Counted from the stretch's first letter, positions 43,814 to 52,795 are shown. The stretch: 64,000 nucleotides of DNA from CAWJMD01 sp963843835 (GCA_963843835.1 CAWJMD010000002.1:259167-323166), one strand, 5' to 3'. Numbers and translations: made by a program. The notes: generated from the sequence alone by a model not told the origin.

Positions 43814-44665
43814 TCAGCCGCGCTGCACCGGGCGGCGTCGATGCAGCGTGAGCCACAGGCGGTGCCCGGTGATCACGATCGCGAGCCAGCCCGTTCCGAG
43901 CATCCAGGCGACCACGACGTCGGTGAGCCAGTGGTGGCCGAGGTACACGCGGGACAGGCCCATCAGCAGCGCGAACACCGTCGCCGCGCCCACGGTGAGC
44001 CCCCTGGCCCACCGGGTGCGCAGCCTGCGGACGACCAGGTAGGCGACGATGCCGGCGATGGCGACCGAGTTCAGCGAGTGGCCGCTGGGGAAGGAGAACG
44101 AGCTCTCGAACGGGGGGACGGCCTCGGCCAGCGGCGGCCGGGCCCGGCCGACGGCGGCCTTGCCAACGGTCGTCATCAGGAGCGACCCCGCGGCGGTGAC
44201 CACGACCAGCACGACCGGGGTCCACGACCGCCACGCCACCGCGAGCCCGACGGCCGCCAGTGTGGCGAGGATCGGCATCCCCGTCGTCCCGCCGAGGTCG
44301 GTGAACGCCTGGACGACGGTGGTCAGAAGGGGATCTCGCACGGCCACGGCCGCGTCCAGCACGGGCTGGTCGAGACCCGCGATGCCATCGCCCTCGACCA
44401 CCGCCTCGTAGACCTCGGCCGTGCCGTCGGCCATCAGGGCGGCCACCGACAGGCCCGCGACGACACCGAGCAGCAGGAGCCAGTGCGGGGCCGCCCAGCC
44501 AGACACCCGCTGAGAGACGTCCCACAGCCGGCCGGCGCCACGTGCCACGAGCCGGCCGGCCGCGGTGTCCCAACGCGTCAGGTCCCGGGGGCCGACGTAC
44601 GCCTCGTCGTCCGGGCCGTCCGGTTCCCGCCAGGCGGCGCGTGGACGCGTCGGGGTGTCTCTCAT
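43814..44665 (-). CDS. PAP2-family phosphatase
   Basis: A 283-residue membrane protein with six helices and the three phosphatase motifs: GKAAVGRARPP (K-x6-RP), SFPSGHS, and SRVYLGHHWLTDV (SR-x5-H-x3-D). It dephosphorylates lipid phosphates such as undecaprenyl-diphosphate or phosphatidate on the outer face of the membrane. The 60-residue N-terminal cytoplasmic part is unusually long and charged. GAGGAT stands 6 nt before the ATG. Confidence 0.9.
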   Translation of the reverse strand: MRDTPTRPRAAWREPDGPDDEAYVGPRDLTRWDTAAGRLVARGAGRLWDVSQRVSGWAAPHWLLLLGVVAGLSVAALMADGTAEVYEAVVEGDGIAGLDQPVLDAAVAVRDPLLTTVVQAFTDLGGTTGMPILATLAAVGLAVAWRSWTPVVLVVVTAAGSLLMTTVGKAAVGRARPPLAEAVPPFESSFSFPSGHSLNSVAIAGIVAYLVVRRLRTRWARGLTVGAATVFALLMGLSRVYLGHHWLTDVVVAWMLGTGWLAIVITGHRLWLTLHRRRPVQRG

Positions 44666-44744
44666 CGCGCCATCCTCGCGCGCGCAGCCATGACCGGCAC
44701 CCAGAGGTACCGGTCCCGGCCGCGGTCGGACGGGTGCGGCCTGG

Positions 44745-45902
44745 TCAGGGAACCGCCGGTCCGGGGGTCGCCGTCGCCGCTCCCCGGGGATCCGGGGTGA
44801 CGGTCGAGGTCGGGCTCGGGTCGGACACGTACTCCGGCTCCGTGATGCGCGGGTCGTCCGACGGGACGGGGGCCAGGGACTCGCCGTAGGCCACGAGCCC
44901 GCCGGGGGTGCTGCCCGCCGACCCCATCAGGAAGGCCTGGACGCCGGGAGCAGGCGACCAGCGCAGTATCCGCACCGAGGCCACGCCGTTGTCCCCGAGG
45001 TGGGCAGGCACGCCGTCCACCTCGACCACGCGTCCCCGCGGGGCGACGGTCGACACGGATGCCTGCCACGGCACGTCCGTCCGCGACACCGTCAGGCTGA
45101 GCTGCTGCGACGAGCCGTCGCCGTCCACACCGGGCGTGCTGGTCGGCGCTGCCCAGGCCGCGTACCAGAGCGGTTCGACCGCTCGCACCGGCTCGCGCTC
45201 CCAACCCCCCAGGACCGAGACGCCCCCCGGCGCCTCCGGCCAGGTCACGGTGCCGTCCAGCACCAGGCTGTCGAGGGCCGTCACGACGTCGTCCTGGTCG
45301 ACACCCGATGCCGAGACGCGCAGGTCCCGCCCGTCCTCGGACCACCACAGGTCGACGTGGTCGGAGCCGGTGAGGGCGAGGCCCGGCTCGCCGCGGAGCG
45401 TCACCTCGTCGAGGTCCGCCTCCTCGGAGGGCGCCGTTGCCTGCTCCCAGACGGTGACGGCGGCCTCGAGGGCGCCCCCGGTCGCCGTACGGGCCATCGT
45501 CAGGACCGGTGTCTGCGAGCCGTTGCAGCCCGTGGCGTGCTGGTTCACCCACGACTGCTCGAGCGCCATGCCGCCCGGCGGTTGCGCCAGCAGCCTCAGG
45601 GCGTCCGCGCGGGGGTCGTCCACGCTGCCGTAGGTGTCGCCCGTCCGGCACGTCGGCGCGGCGTTGACGGACGCGTCACCGCCCGAGGCGGCGTCGCCGG
45701 CGAAGACGTGCGACGGTCCGGCGATGGCGACGGCACCGACCGTCGCGGCCGCGACCGCGCCCACGGCGACGGGCATGACCCACCGCACGGTCGCCTTCCG
45801 GGCGGTGGACCGGCGGGCCTCCTGCAGCAGCATCTGGCGCATCTGCTGGTGACGGGTCTGCGGCAGGGGGGTCCGGGGGAAGTCCTTCAGCGCGGTGGTC
45901 AT
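44745..45902 (-). CDS. Single-span membrane protein co-transcribed with ECF sigma factor
   Basis: A 385-residue protein: about 38 cytoplasmic residues (TRHQQMRQMLLQEARR), one membrane helix near 40-62 and a 320-residue extracytoplasmic part rich in Thr/Ser/Asp ending in a Pro/Thr tail. The order resembles 'CU044_5270'-type proteins that follow ECF sigma genes in actinobacteria. There is no HxxxCxxC zinc motif, so it is not a classical anti-sigma factor, though its short cytosolic tail could bind the sigma factor. ATG 45902 overlaps the sigma stop (ATGA). Confidence 0.7.
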   Translation of the reverse strand: MTTALKDFPRTPLPQTRHQQMRQMLLQEARRSTARKATVRWVMPVAVGAVAAATVGAVAIAGPSHVFAGDAASGGDASVNAAPTCRTGDTYGSVDDPRADALRLLAQPPGGMALEQSWVNQHATGCNGSQTPVLTMARTATGGALEAAVTVWEQATAPSEEADLDEVTLRGEPGLALTGSDHVDLWWSEDGRDLRVSASGVDQDDVVTALDSLVLDGTVTWPEAPGGVSVLGGWEREPVRAVEPLWYAAWAAPTSTPGVDGDGSSQQLSLTVSRTDVPWQASVSTVAPRGRVVEVDGVPAHLGDNGVASVRILRWSPAPGVQAFLMGSAGSTPGGLVAYGESLAPVPSDDPRITEPEYVSDPSPTSTVTPDPRGAATATPGPAVP

Positions 45903-46510
45903 GACTGCTCCTGCAGGGCGTGGGGGCGAGAGGTCTCGCGGGTGGGGGTGGCGGCAGCCGAGGCGTCGTCGGTGAGCCGGGCGAGGCGGGTGCGGGCCCT
46001 GGCGAGGCGCGATCGGACGGTGCCCACGGGCACGCCCATCGCGACAGCGGCCGAGGCGTAGTCGAGACCGCCCCACACGCACAGGGCCAGCACCTCCTGG
46101 TCGGCCGCCCGCAGCCGTGCCAGGGCACCCGGGAGGGCACCGAGTCGCCGGGCGTCGTCGACGCGGGAGGCGACGTCGTCGGCGGGATCGGGCTCGGAGG
46201 ACGGGGAGGGGAGCCGCGACAGAGCTGCCCGGTGCCGGGTCGTGCTGCGGTGACGACGGAGCACCACCCGGTGCGAGACGCCGAGCAGCCACGGCAGGGC
46301 CGAGTCGTCGTGCAGCTGCACCCGGCGCCGGTGCCGCCAGGCCTCGAGGAAGACGACCGACACGAGGTCCTGCGCCTCGTGGGGGTCGCCGGTCCGGGCT
46401 CGGCAGTAGGCGTGTACCGCGGGGGCGTGCCGGTCGAAGATGACACCGAAGCACTCCGGCTCACCGTCTCCCGCGCGACGCCACAGCTCGCGGTCTGTCG
46501 GTTCGTTCAT
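45899..46510 (-). CDS. ECF-type RNA polymerase sigma factor
   Basis: A 203-residue protein with sigma-70 region 2 (YCRARTGDPHEAQDLVSVVFLEAWRHRRR) and region 4 (VLALCVWGGLDYASAAVAMGVPVGTVRSRLARAR). It is the first gene of a two-gene operon with a membrane-anchored protein, the usual arrangement for signalling across the membrane. ATG 46510 is chosen from family alignment; no strong ribosome binding site is visible. Confidence 0.88.
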   Translation of the reverse strand: MNEPTDRELWRRAGDGEPECFGVIFDRHAPAVHAYCRARTGDPHEAQDLVSVVFLEAWRHRRRVQLHDDSALPWLLGVSHRVVLRRHRSTTRHRAALSRLPSPSSEPDPADDVASRVDDARRLGALPGALARLRAADQEVLALCVWGGLDYASAAVAMGVPVGTVRSRLARARTRLARLTDDASAAATPTRETSRPHALQEQS

Positions 46511-46583
46511 GAGGTCCACACCGAGTAGTGCCCGCAGCGCCCCGCGAGTTCCCTCCGACTTCCGGGCAGGTCGCGCGAGCACC

Positions 46584-47795
46584 TCACGACGCCCGGCTCA
46601 GGGACTCCAGGGCAGGAGCCAGATCACCCCGGGGCTCGACGACCACGGCGCCGAGCCCCTGCCACGCGGCGACCTGGCCGAGGTGCTCGGCCAGCTCCTC
46701 CGCGGTGTCGACGGGGGCGCCCGGTTCGAGGTGGGCGGCCTTGACCAGCAGCACCCCGGAGCGCCGGTCGGCCTTGAGGTCGACCCGTGCGACCAGCTCG
46801 TCGCCGAGCAGGAAGGGCAGCACGTAGTACCCGTGCCGGCGCAGGTGCTCGGGGACGTAGATCTCGATGCGGTAGTGGAAACCGAACAGGTGCTCGGTGC
46901 GGCTCCTCTCCCACACCACCGGGTCGAACGGGCTCAGCAGGGTGCGCGCCGACACCCGCCGGGGCAGCCGCGCGTCCCGGTGCAGGTAGGCCGGCTTGTC
47001 CCAGCCCTCCACGGTCACCGGCAGCAGCTCCCCGTCCTCGACCAGGCTGAGCAGCGCGGGCCTGCTGAGGCTGTGGTGCATGCGGTAGTAGTCGCGCAGG
47101 CACGCCTCGGTGCCCACGCCGTGGGAGCGGGCGGCGCGCCGCACGAGCTCGCGGTGCGCTTCCAGGTCGCTCGGCTCGGGAGCGTCGAGCACCGCACGCG
47201 GCAGCACGCGCTCGGGCAGGTCGAAGCGCCGCTCGAACGCGCTGTTGCGTCCCGCGACGGCGAGCTCGCCCACCGAGAACAGGTAGTCGAGGGCGTGCTG
47301 GGTGTCGGACCAGTTCCACCCCCACTGCTCCTTCGCGCGCGGCAGGCCCTCGTCGAGGTCGCGGGGGGTGGACGGGCCGCGCTCACGCACCTCGTCGAGC
47401 ACCGACGCCACCAGCTCCGGCTTCTCCCTGACGATCCGCCACGGGCGGTCGCGGTACCGGCGCATCCGGTGCTGCATGACGGGCCACAGCTCCACCGGCA
47501 TGTAGGCGGCCACGTGGGCCAGGTACTCGACCAGCCGGCGCGGCGGCCTCTCCGCGGCACGCTGCAGCAGGCCCGTGTCGTACGGCCCCATCCGGCTGAA
47601 CAGCGGCATCAGGTGGGCACGGGCGAGCACGTTGACCGAGTCGATCTGCAGCACGCCCGTGCGCTCCACCGTCCGGGAGAGGGTGCGCAGGGTGGGCGGC
47701 TGGTGCGGCCGGTCGCAGAACCCCTGGGCGGCGAGGGCCACCCGGCGCGCCTGTGCGCGGCTGAGCTGGGCGCGGGGTCGCGGGGCAGGACTCAC
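46584..47795 (-). CDS. YcaQ/AlkZ-family winged-helix DNA glycosylase
   Basis: A 403-residue protein of the HTH_42 (YcaQ, AlkZ) family. The catalytic Q-hydrophobic-D motif is QID in VLQIDSVNVLARAH. Other family marks are LVEYLAHVAAYMPVELWP, and ARTLLSPFDPVVWERSRTEHLFGF near 300. The family excises bulky N-alkyl bases and unhooks interstrand crosslinks. GTG 47795 is chosen because TACGCT lies 7 nt before it. With alkB elsewhere in the window it adds to alkylation repair. Confidence 0.88.
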   Translation of the reverse strand: MSPAPRPRAQLSRAQARRVALAAQGFCDRPHQPPTLRTLSRTVERTGVLQIDSVNVLARAHLMPLFSRMGPYDTGLLQRAAERPPRRLVEYLAHVAAYMPVELWPVMQHRMRRYRDRPWRIVREKPELVASVLDEVRERGPSTPRDLDEGLPRAKEQWGWNWSDTQHALDYLFSVGELAVAGRNSAFERRFDLPERVLPRAVLDAPEPSDLEAHRELVRRAARSHGVGTEACLRDYYRMHHSLSRPALLSLVEDGELLPVTVEGWDKPAYLHRDARLPRRVSARTLLSPFDPVVWERSRTEHLFGFHYRIEIYVPEHLRRHGYYVLPFLLGDELVARVDLKADRRSGVLLVKAAHLEPGAPVDTAEELAEHLGQVAAWQGLGAVVVEPRGDLAPALESLSRAS

Positions 47796-47827
47796 GGCGC
47801 ACAGCGTAGGTGCGACCGCCGACAGCC

Positions 47828-48241
47828 TCAGTCCTTGCCCGTGTTGGTCCTCACCGACGACTCGACCATCTCGCGGAGAACGTCCCCGTCCACGTCCGAG
47901 AGCCGCTTGATGTACAGGCAGGACCTGCCCGTCGAGTGCCTGCCGAGCCGGGCGAGCTGGTCGCCGTACGACTCGTAGCCCTCCATCAGGTACAGGGTCA
48001 GGTTGGCCTTCCGTGGCGAGAAGCCGATCACCGGCCACTCGAGCTCGCGGCCGCTGGCGTACCTCAGGTGCTGGGTGCCGAACCCGACGAGCGAGTCGCC
48101 CCACATCACCGGCGGCTCACCGGTGACCTCCTCCATCAGCGCGCACACGACCTTCGCGTCGGCGCGGCGGCCCTCGTCCGGCACGGAGTCGAGGAAGGCC
48201 TGGACGTCCCCGTCGTTCGGTCTCGTCTTCAGCTCAGCCAT
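47828..48241 (-). CDS. DUF1801-family protein
   Basis: A 137-residue protein with the DUF1801 pattern: VQAFLDSVPDEGRRADAKVV at the start, MWGDSLVGFG, GFSPRKANLTLYLM and LGRHSTGRSCLYIKRLSDVD. The fold is YdhG-like; its role is unknown, although relatives bind iron or chaperone-like partners. TACCCT lies 6 nt before the ATG. Confidence 0.88.
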   Translation of the reverse strand: MAELKTRPNDGDVQAFLDSVPDEGRRADAKVVCALMEEVTGEPPVMWGDSLVGFGTQHLRYASGRELEWPVIGFSPRKANLTLYLMEGYESYGDQLARLGRHSTGRSCLYIKRLSDVDGDVLREMVESSVRTNTGKD

Positions 48242-48245
48242 CGAC

Positions 48246-49457
48246 TCAGGGTACGGCGAGTCGGACGATCGAGCGCAGCATCGGGGTCGCCGGGACGCTG
48301 CGCATGACGCGCAGCTCCTCGGCCGGCGTCGTGGCCCCGTCGAGGAAGTCGAGGACCAGCCCGGCAGGGTTGCGCGCGAACAGGTCGGGGAAGAACCGGG
48401 TGCCGTCGACCTGCCCGGTGTCGAGACCCCGCAACAGGACGGAGTCGAGCCGGCGGTGCCGTGACGGGTAGGCCGGTGGCGGCACCGGCACCCGGCCCGC
48501 CTGCAGGAGGGCCGCGACCCCGCGGGCCTGCCGGTGCATGGCGGCGAACGTGTACCCGGTGGACGGACGGGTGGCGCCCCCGGCGGTGCCGATCCGGAAC
48601 ACGCGCTCGCCCGTCCGGGTGGTGGTCGGGGCGTCCGTCATCGGGATGGCCCCGGTCTCGGTGTGCTCGACGCCCCACGACCCCGGGGGGCCCACGACCC
48701 GGTCCAGGTACGCGGCGAGGGCGGTGTCGTACCCGGCGTCGTCCAGCACCGCGCGCGAGAACTCCGTGTACTCCACCAGTGCTCGGTCCGCGGACAGTGG
48801 CAGGCAGTAGCCGAACGACAGTCCGTGCCTCGGCTGGGCGGTCGTCAGGTCCATCAGCACAGCACGTCGCGGGTCGAAGCGGTCGTCGGGTGTTCGGACG
48901 ATGACGCCCCGGAAGTGCTGCAGCAGAGAGGTTCTCGCCTTCGGCGCCGGACGCGGTGGTCTCGAGTCGAAGAGCCAGGTGGCCACGACCGACGACGTCC
49001 GGGTACGCACCCGGGCCACGTCGTGTCCGTCCTCGACGTCGTCCGCCTGCTCGGTCAGCCACCGCACGTCCACGCTGCTGGAGGGGTCGCGCACCGCTTC
49101 GGCCACCAGGCCGTAGAAGGCCCCGCTGCGCACCATCGCGTAGCGCATCCCGGCCGGGGACAGGTCCACGTCGACGTGACGCCCGGGGCCCTGCACCGAG
49201 AGCTGCGACCAGGCGTGCTCGACCACCGGTCCCAGGGCGGAGGTCGCCCCGTCGGCGAGCGGGTCGGCACGCTCCCAGTAGCACCACGTGCGGTCCTGCG
49301 GCCGGTCGCGCAGCCGGTGGCTGGGGTCGACGACGACGACGCGCAGCGGGGCGCCTGCCACACCCCGGTCACGTCGTGTCCGGCACAGCTGGAACAGCAG
49401 GGCCATCGCGGCCCCGCCACCCCCGACGAGGGCGACGTCGGCCCGGATCTGCTCCAC
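48246..49457 (-). CDS. crtY: Lycopene beta-cyclase family protein
   Basis: A 403-residue flavoprotein. It starts with the dinucleotide site VALVGGGGAAMALLFQL, then has DRTWCYWE, the CrtY/CrtL signature, and later GTAGGATRPSTGYTFAAMHRQA, the second family signature. It converts linear lycopene into beta-carotene-type ends at the membrane. No other carotenoid gene is in the window. GTG 49457 is preceded by GAGAAT with 6-nt spacing, and the gene diverges from the DUF1232-like gene 43 bp away. Confidence 0.88.
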   Translation of the reverse strand: MEQIRADVALVGGGGAAMALLFQLCRTRRDRGVAGAPLRVVVVDPSHRLRDRPQDRTWCYWERADPLADGATSALGPVVEHAWSQLSVQGPGRHVDVDLSPAGMRYAMVRSGAFYGLVAEAVRDPSSSVDVRWLTEQADDVEDGHDVARVRTRTSSVVATWLFDSRPPRPAPKARTSLLQHFRGVIVRTPDDRFDPRRAVLMDLTTAQPRHGLSFGYCLPLSADRALVEYTEFSRAVLDDAGYDTALAAYLDRVVGPPGSWGVEHTETGAIPMTDAPTTTRTGERVFRIGTAGGATRPSTGYTFAAMHRQARGVAALLQAGRVPVPPPAYPSRHRRLDSVLLRGLDTGQVDGTRFFPDLFARNPAGLVLDFLDGATTPAEELRVMRSVPATPMLRSIVRLAVP

Positions 49458-49463
49458 GCGCCG

Positions 49464-49494
49464 ATTCTCGCAGTGCCCGGTGGCGCAGTACCGT
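49464..49494. promoter_or_regulatory. Divergent leaderless promoter pair between crtY and the DUF1232-like gene
   Basis: Only 43 bp separate the two GTG starts. Leftward, GAGAAT (49464-49469 on the minus strand) lies 6 nt before crtY. Rightward, TACCGT (49489-49494) lies 6 nt before the other gene. Each -35 region must then fall inside the opposite promoter, so the two genes cannot both be initiated freely at once. Confidence 0.5.
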
Positions 49495-49500
49495 CCCCGT

Positions 49501-50070
49501 GTGCCACCCGAGCCCGGAGACCCACCCACACCGTTCCCCGGCCACGGGTCCGACCAGGACCCAGGCTGGACAGCGCGGTACCGCCAGCCCGAGCCGAGCC
49601 TCACCACGGTGCTGTCCTCCGAGCCCTTCCGGCGGTGCCGGGACGAGGCGGCCGCCGTGGTCAGGGACCCGGTCGCCCTGCGCGACCTGGCCCACCGGGT
49701 ACAGCGCACGATCGGCCATCCCGGACCGCTCGACACCGTCGTCGCCCAGGTGCTCGCCTGCGAGCAGTTCCTCCTGCACGAGGCGGACGCGCTCTCCGAG
49801 GGCGAGTGGGTCTGGGCGGTCGAGGGCGATGTCGAGATCGACGCCAGGGGATACGTCCCGCACCCCTCTCCACCGGAGCACGGCGAGGCAGACCTGTCGG
49901 CTGCCACCCGCTCACGCCGGCGCCTGCTCGTGGCCACCCTGCTCTACCTGGTGCTCGTCGACGACCTCCGACCGGACGCGCTCCCCGGCGGCTACGTCGA
50001 CGACGCGCTCCTGATCGCCTGGGTGTCCGGTGTCGCGTCGCACGAGCTGGCACCGCACCTGGACGTCTGA
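49501..50070 (+). CDS. DUF1232 (YkvA-like) domain protein
   Basis: A 189-residue protein. The C-terminal part LVATLLYLVLVDDLRPDALPGGYVDDALLIAWVSG resembles the DUF1232/YkvA motif (D-x-I-PD-x-x-P-x-x-G-Y-x-DD). The N-terminal 130 residues are acidic and helical, unlike short YkvA proteins. The function is unknown. GTG 49501 is set by TACCGT 6 nt upstream. Confidence 0.6.
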   Translation: MPPEPGDPPTPFPGHGSDQDPGWTARYRQPEPSLTTVLSSEPFRRCRDEAAAVVRDPVALRDLAHRVQRTIGHPGPLDTVVAQVLACEQFLLHEADALSEGEWVWAVEGDVEIDARGYVPHPSPPEHGEADLSAATRSRRRLLVATLLYLVLVDDLRPDALPGGYVDDALLIAWVSGVASHELAPHLDV

Positions 50071-50098
50071 GCCGTCCCGGCCGTCGATCGGCGGCCGG

Positions 50099-50899
50099 TC
50101 AGCGGAAGCGGCGTCCCTCGTCCCGGCGGTAGGCCCAGGCGGCGAAGACCCCGAACACGACGGCCCACGCGGCCACGCACACGATCGCGCTCGTCGGAGG
50201 GACGTCGATGGCCAGGGCAGAGACCACCAGGTCTCTGGCGCCGCGGGTGGGCAGGGTGAGCGAGAAGGCGTCGAGCCAGGAGGGAAAGACCTCCGGGGGC
50301 AGGAAGAGGCCGCCTCCGAAGGCCAGCGGCAGGAACAGCATCTGCACCACGGGGAGAGCGGCCTTCACCGAGAGCAGGTGGCCGAGCGCCGTCCCCAGCA
50401 GGAGCAGGGGGATGCCCGAGACCGCCATCGCGCCCAGGCCCCAGGCGATCTGACGGGCGTCGAACGTGGCCGCCGTCAGCAGTACGGCGAGAAGGCCGAC
50501 CACGCACACGCCAGTCAAGGCGAAGGTGACGCCGGTGAAGAGCCGTGCTCCCAAGCGTGGCCCCACTCCCGCCGACAGGGTCCGCAGGTAGGGGTCCCAG
50601 GGCGTGTTGCGGTCCTCCGCGCCACCCAGCCCGAAGGTGAACAGGCAGACCGAGAGCACCGACACCATGGCCAGCTGGCCGGCCGCGGCGGTGGCGATGA
50701 CCGGGTCGTCCCGCAACGCCGCCTGGGGCACGATGAAGAAGAGAAACGAGATGGCCGGGAACGCGACGTTGCCGACCACGGCCATCGGGATACGGAACTG
50801 CTCGATCATCTGGAACCGGGTGTGAAGGAGCAGCAGTCGCCAGGTCGAGGGCACCTGGTGCGGCGCCGATGCGTCGATGGTCTGCGTCGCGGTGGTCAT
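50099..50899 (-). CDS. ABC transporter permease (ABC-2 type)
   Basis: A 266-residue membrane protein with six predicted helices: FPAISFLFFIVPQAAL, the long ALTGVCVVGLLAVLL helix and the LPVVQMLFLPLAFGGGLFLPPEVFP segment typical of ABC-2 exporters. The ATG overlaps the ATPase stop (ATGA). With the ATPase it should export a drug, lipid or peptide. Confidence 0.88.
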   Translation of the reverse strand: MTTATQTIDASAPHQVPSTWRLLLLHTRFQMIEQFRIPMAVVGNVAFPAISFLFFIVPQAALRDDPVIATAAAGQLAMVSVLSVCLFTFGLGGAEDRNTPWDPYLRTLSAGVGPRLGARLFTGVTFALTGVCVVGLLAVLLTAATFDARQIAWGLGAMAVSGIPLLLLGTALGHLLSVKAALPVVQMLFLPLAFGGGLFLPPEVFPSWLDAFSLTLPTRGARDLVVSALAIDVPPTSAIVCVAAWAVVFGVFAAWAYRRDEGRRFR

Positions 50900-51816
50900 G
50901 CCGACACCTCCGTGCGGTCGGGACGGGAGCGCACCGACGACTCGCCCGTGAGCGAGAGGAAGGCCTCCTCCAGGGACGTCGGGGCCACCTCGAGGTCGGT
51001 GAACGTCGTTCCGCTGGCGACCAGGGCGCGGACGAGCGCGTCGGAGTCCGCGGTGAGCAGGTGCGAGCGCTCGCCGTCGTCCGTGCGGTTGCGCACACCG
51101 GGCAGGCCGTCGAGCAACCCGGGGTCGGGGACGGTCAGGCTGACCTTGCGCACGTCGACGCGCGCCCGGACCGCGGAGAGGCTGTCGTCGACCAGCACCT
51201 TCCCGCGGTCGATCACGACGACCCGCTGCGCGAGCGCCTGGATCTCCTCGAGGTAGTGGCTCGTCAGCAGCACCGTGCCGCCGGCGGCGTGGAAGTCGCG
51301 GATGGCCTGCCACAGGACGTGCCTGGCGTCGACGTCGAGGCCGGTGGTCGGCTCGTCGAGGACGACGAGACGGGGCCGCCCGGCGAAGGCGAGCGCGACG
51401 GCGAGCCGGCGCTTCTCGCCGCCGGAGAGGCCTCCGGTCTGGCGTCGCGCGAGGTCGACGAGGCCGAACCGCCCCAGCAGCTCCGCCGGCGGCACCGGGT
51501 CGAGGTGGTGGCCGGCCACGAAGTCGACCACCTCCCGCACGAGCAGGGTGGGCGGCAGACCCGTCTCCTGCGGCGTGCTACCGACCCGGCTGCGACACAA
51601 CGGGTCCCGCGGGTCACCGCCGAAGAGCTCGACGTGGCCGCTCGTCGGTCTGCGCAGGCCCAGAAGCAGGCTGATCAGCGTGGACTTGCCGGCGCCGTTC
51701 GGCCCCAGCAGCCCGATCAGCTGGCCGGCGGGCACCTCGAGGTCCACGCCGTCGAGGGCGGTGGCGCTCGCGAAGCGCTTCGTGACGTCCTCGGCCCTGG
51801 CCAGGATCTCTGTCAC
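50896..51816 (-). CDS. ABC transporter ATP-binding protein
   Basis: A 306-residue DrrA-like ATPase. Walker A is GLLGPNGAGKST, the signature is LSGGEKRRLAVAL, Walker B is RLVVLDEPTTGLD and the switch His is in LLTSHYLEE. The 80-residue C-terminal extension (VSLTVPDPGLLDGLPGVRN and LEEAFLSLTGESS) is typical of multidrug/antibiotic exporters of this class. The GTG start overlaps the wHTH stop (GTGA) and has GGAGGAGG. The operon is regulator-membrane protein-ATPase-permease. Confidence 0.93.
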   Translation of the reverse strand: MTEILARAEDVTKRFASATALDGVDLEVPAGQLIGLLGPNGAGKSTLISLLLGLRRPTSGHVELFGGDPRDPLCRSRVGSTPQETGLPPTLLVREVVDFVAGHHLDPVPPAELLGRFGLVDLARRQTGGLSGGEKRRLAVALAFAGRPRLVVLDEPTTGLDVDARHVLWQAIRDFHAAGGTVLLTSHYLEEIQALAQRVVVIDRGKVLVDDSLSAVRARVDVRKVSLTVPDPGLLDGLPGVRNRTDDGERSHLLTADSDALVRALVASGTTFTDLEVAPTSLEEAFLSLTGESSVRSRPDRTEVSA

Positions 51817-52121
51817 GGGGTTCCTCCTCCGATGATCTCCCGCAGTGCGGTCAGGTAGTCCTCGTAGGCGCGTCGACCTGCGCGGGTGAGCCTCACGTAG
51901 GTGACCGGAGTCCGACCCGAGTGGGTCTTCGTCACGTCCACGTACCCCGCGTCCTCGATCTTGCGCAGGTGAGTCGACAGGTTGCCCGCCGTCATCTCGA
52001 GCAGCTGCTGGAGCCGTGTGAACGCGATCGTGTCGCCGGACGGCAGGGCGGCCAGGGTCGTCATCACGCGCAGGCGGGCCTGGGCGTGGATGACGGGGTC
52101 GAGCTCGGTGGCGGCTGTCAT
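51813..52121 (-). CDS. Winged-helix DNA-binding regulator (HTH_27 type)
   Basis: A 102-residue wHTH protein: HAQARLRVMTTLAALPSG, the helix-turn-helix FTRLQQLLEMTAGNLSTHLRK, and the wing KTHSGRTPVTYVRLTRAGRRA. This is the PF13601-like group often encoded beside ABC exporters. Start and stop overlap both neighbours (ATGA, GTGA). It probably represses its own operon through the palindrome at 52781. Confidence 0.87.
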   Translation of the reverse strand: MTAATELDPVIHAQARLRVMTTLAALPSGDTIAFTRLQQLLEMTAGNLSTHLRKIEDAGYVDVTKTHSGRTPVTYVRLTRAGRRAYEDYLTALREIIGGGTP

Positions 52122-52762
52122 CGCCTGCGCCGCAACAGGTGCCAGCCCGCGCCCAGCAGGAACCCGCCTCCACCGGCGAGCGACATCACCACGTAGAAGT
52201 TCGGCAGCCCCAACAAGCCCGCGACCGCGGTGCACAGCAGCACCCACACCCCGATGGCGAACAGGGCACGGTCCTTCCAGACCGCACCACCCATCATCTG
52301 CATGACCCCCACCAGCAGGCAGGCGAGCAGCGGAGACAGCAGGCTCATCAGCTCGTCGGACGCCCCCTGGCGGCCGATGGCGCTCATCACCGCGAAGAGG
52401 CCCACGAAGGCAAGGAACCACGACCAGCCGTACATGGCCCCTCGCATTTGCCCCTCCCCGCGCAGCCCGCGCCCGGCGCGGACGCCGTGCCACGTCGTGA
52501 CCGCTGCGGCACTGACGATCAGCACCGCGAAGACGCCACCCACGAGCGGGTCGGGCAGGTCCAGCACGCGACCGCCGTCGGCCTGCAGCGCGGTGAGGGC
52601 CCACAGACCGAAGCCGACCAGCCAGGCGGCCCCCCACACGCCGTAGAGCAGCACGGGGTCGACGTCCGTCTCGGCCTCGACCCGTGCCCGCTGGGACTCG
52701 ATCAGCGCCAGGCTCTGCTCGGCTGTCAGAGAGCCGTCGTCGAGCGTCTCGTCGGGAACCAT
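52118..52762 (-). CDS. Membrane protein heading the ABC exporter operon
   Basis: A 214-residue protein with a 40-residue acidic cytoplasmic start (SLTAEQSLALIESQRARVEAE) and six predicted helices. It is a typical actinobacterial companion of HTH_27 regulators and may sense the substrate or aid export. ATG 52762 has AGGAGG 8 nt upstream, and the operator lies just beyond it. The family has no name I know. Confidence 0.72.
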   Translation of the reverse strand: MVPDETLDDGSLTAEQSLALIESQRARVEAETDVDPVLLYGVWGAAWLVGFGLWALTALQADGGRVLDLPDPLVGGVFAVLIVSAAAVTTWHGVRAGRGLRGEGQMRGAMYGWSWFLAFVGLFAVMSAIGRQGASDELMSLLSPLLACLLVGVMQMMGGAVWKDRALFAIGVWVLLCTAVAGLLGLPNFYVVMSLAGGGGFLLGAGWHLLRRRR

Positions 52763-52780
52763 GGTCTGCACCTCCTAGTG

Positions 52781-52795
52781 GTTTGCACGGCAAAC
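52781..52795. promoter_or_regulatory. Palindromic operator GTTTGC-ACG-GCAAAC
   Basis: A perfect 6-bp dyad with a 3-bp centre, about 20 bp upstream of the first start codon and beside its AGGAGG. A TAGTTT on the minus strand overlaps its edge and may be the -10 box. The only regulator in the operon is the HTH_27 protein, the likely binder. The local AT content is well above the surroundings. Confidence 0.6.
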
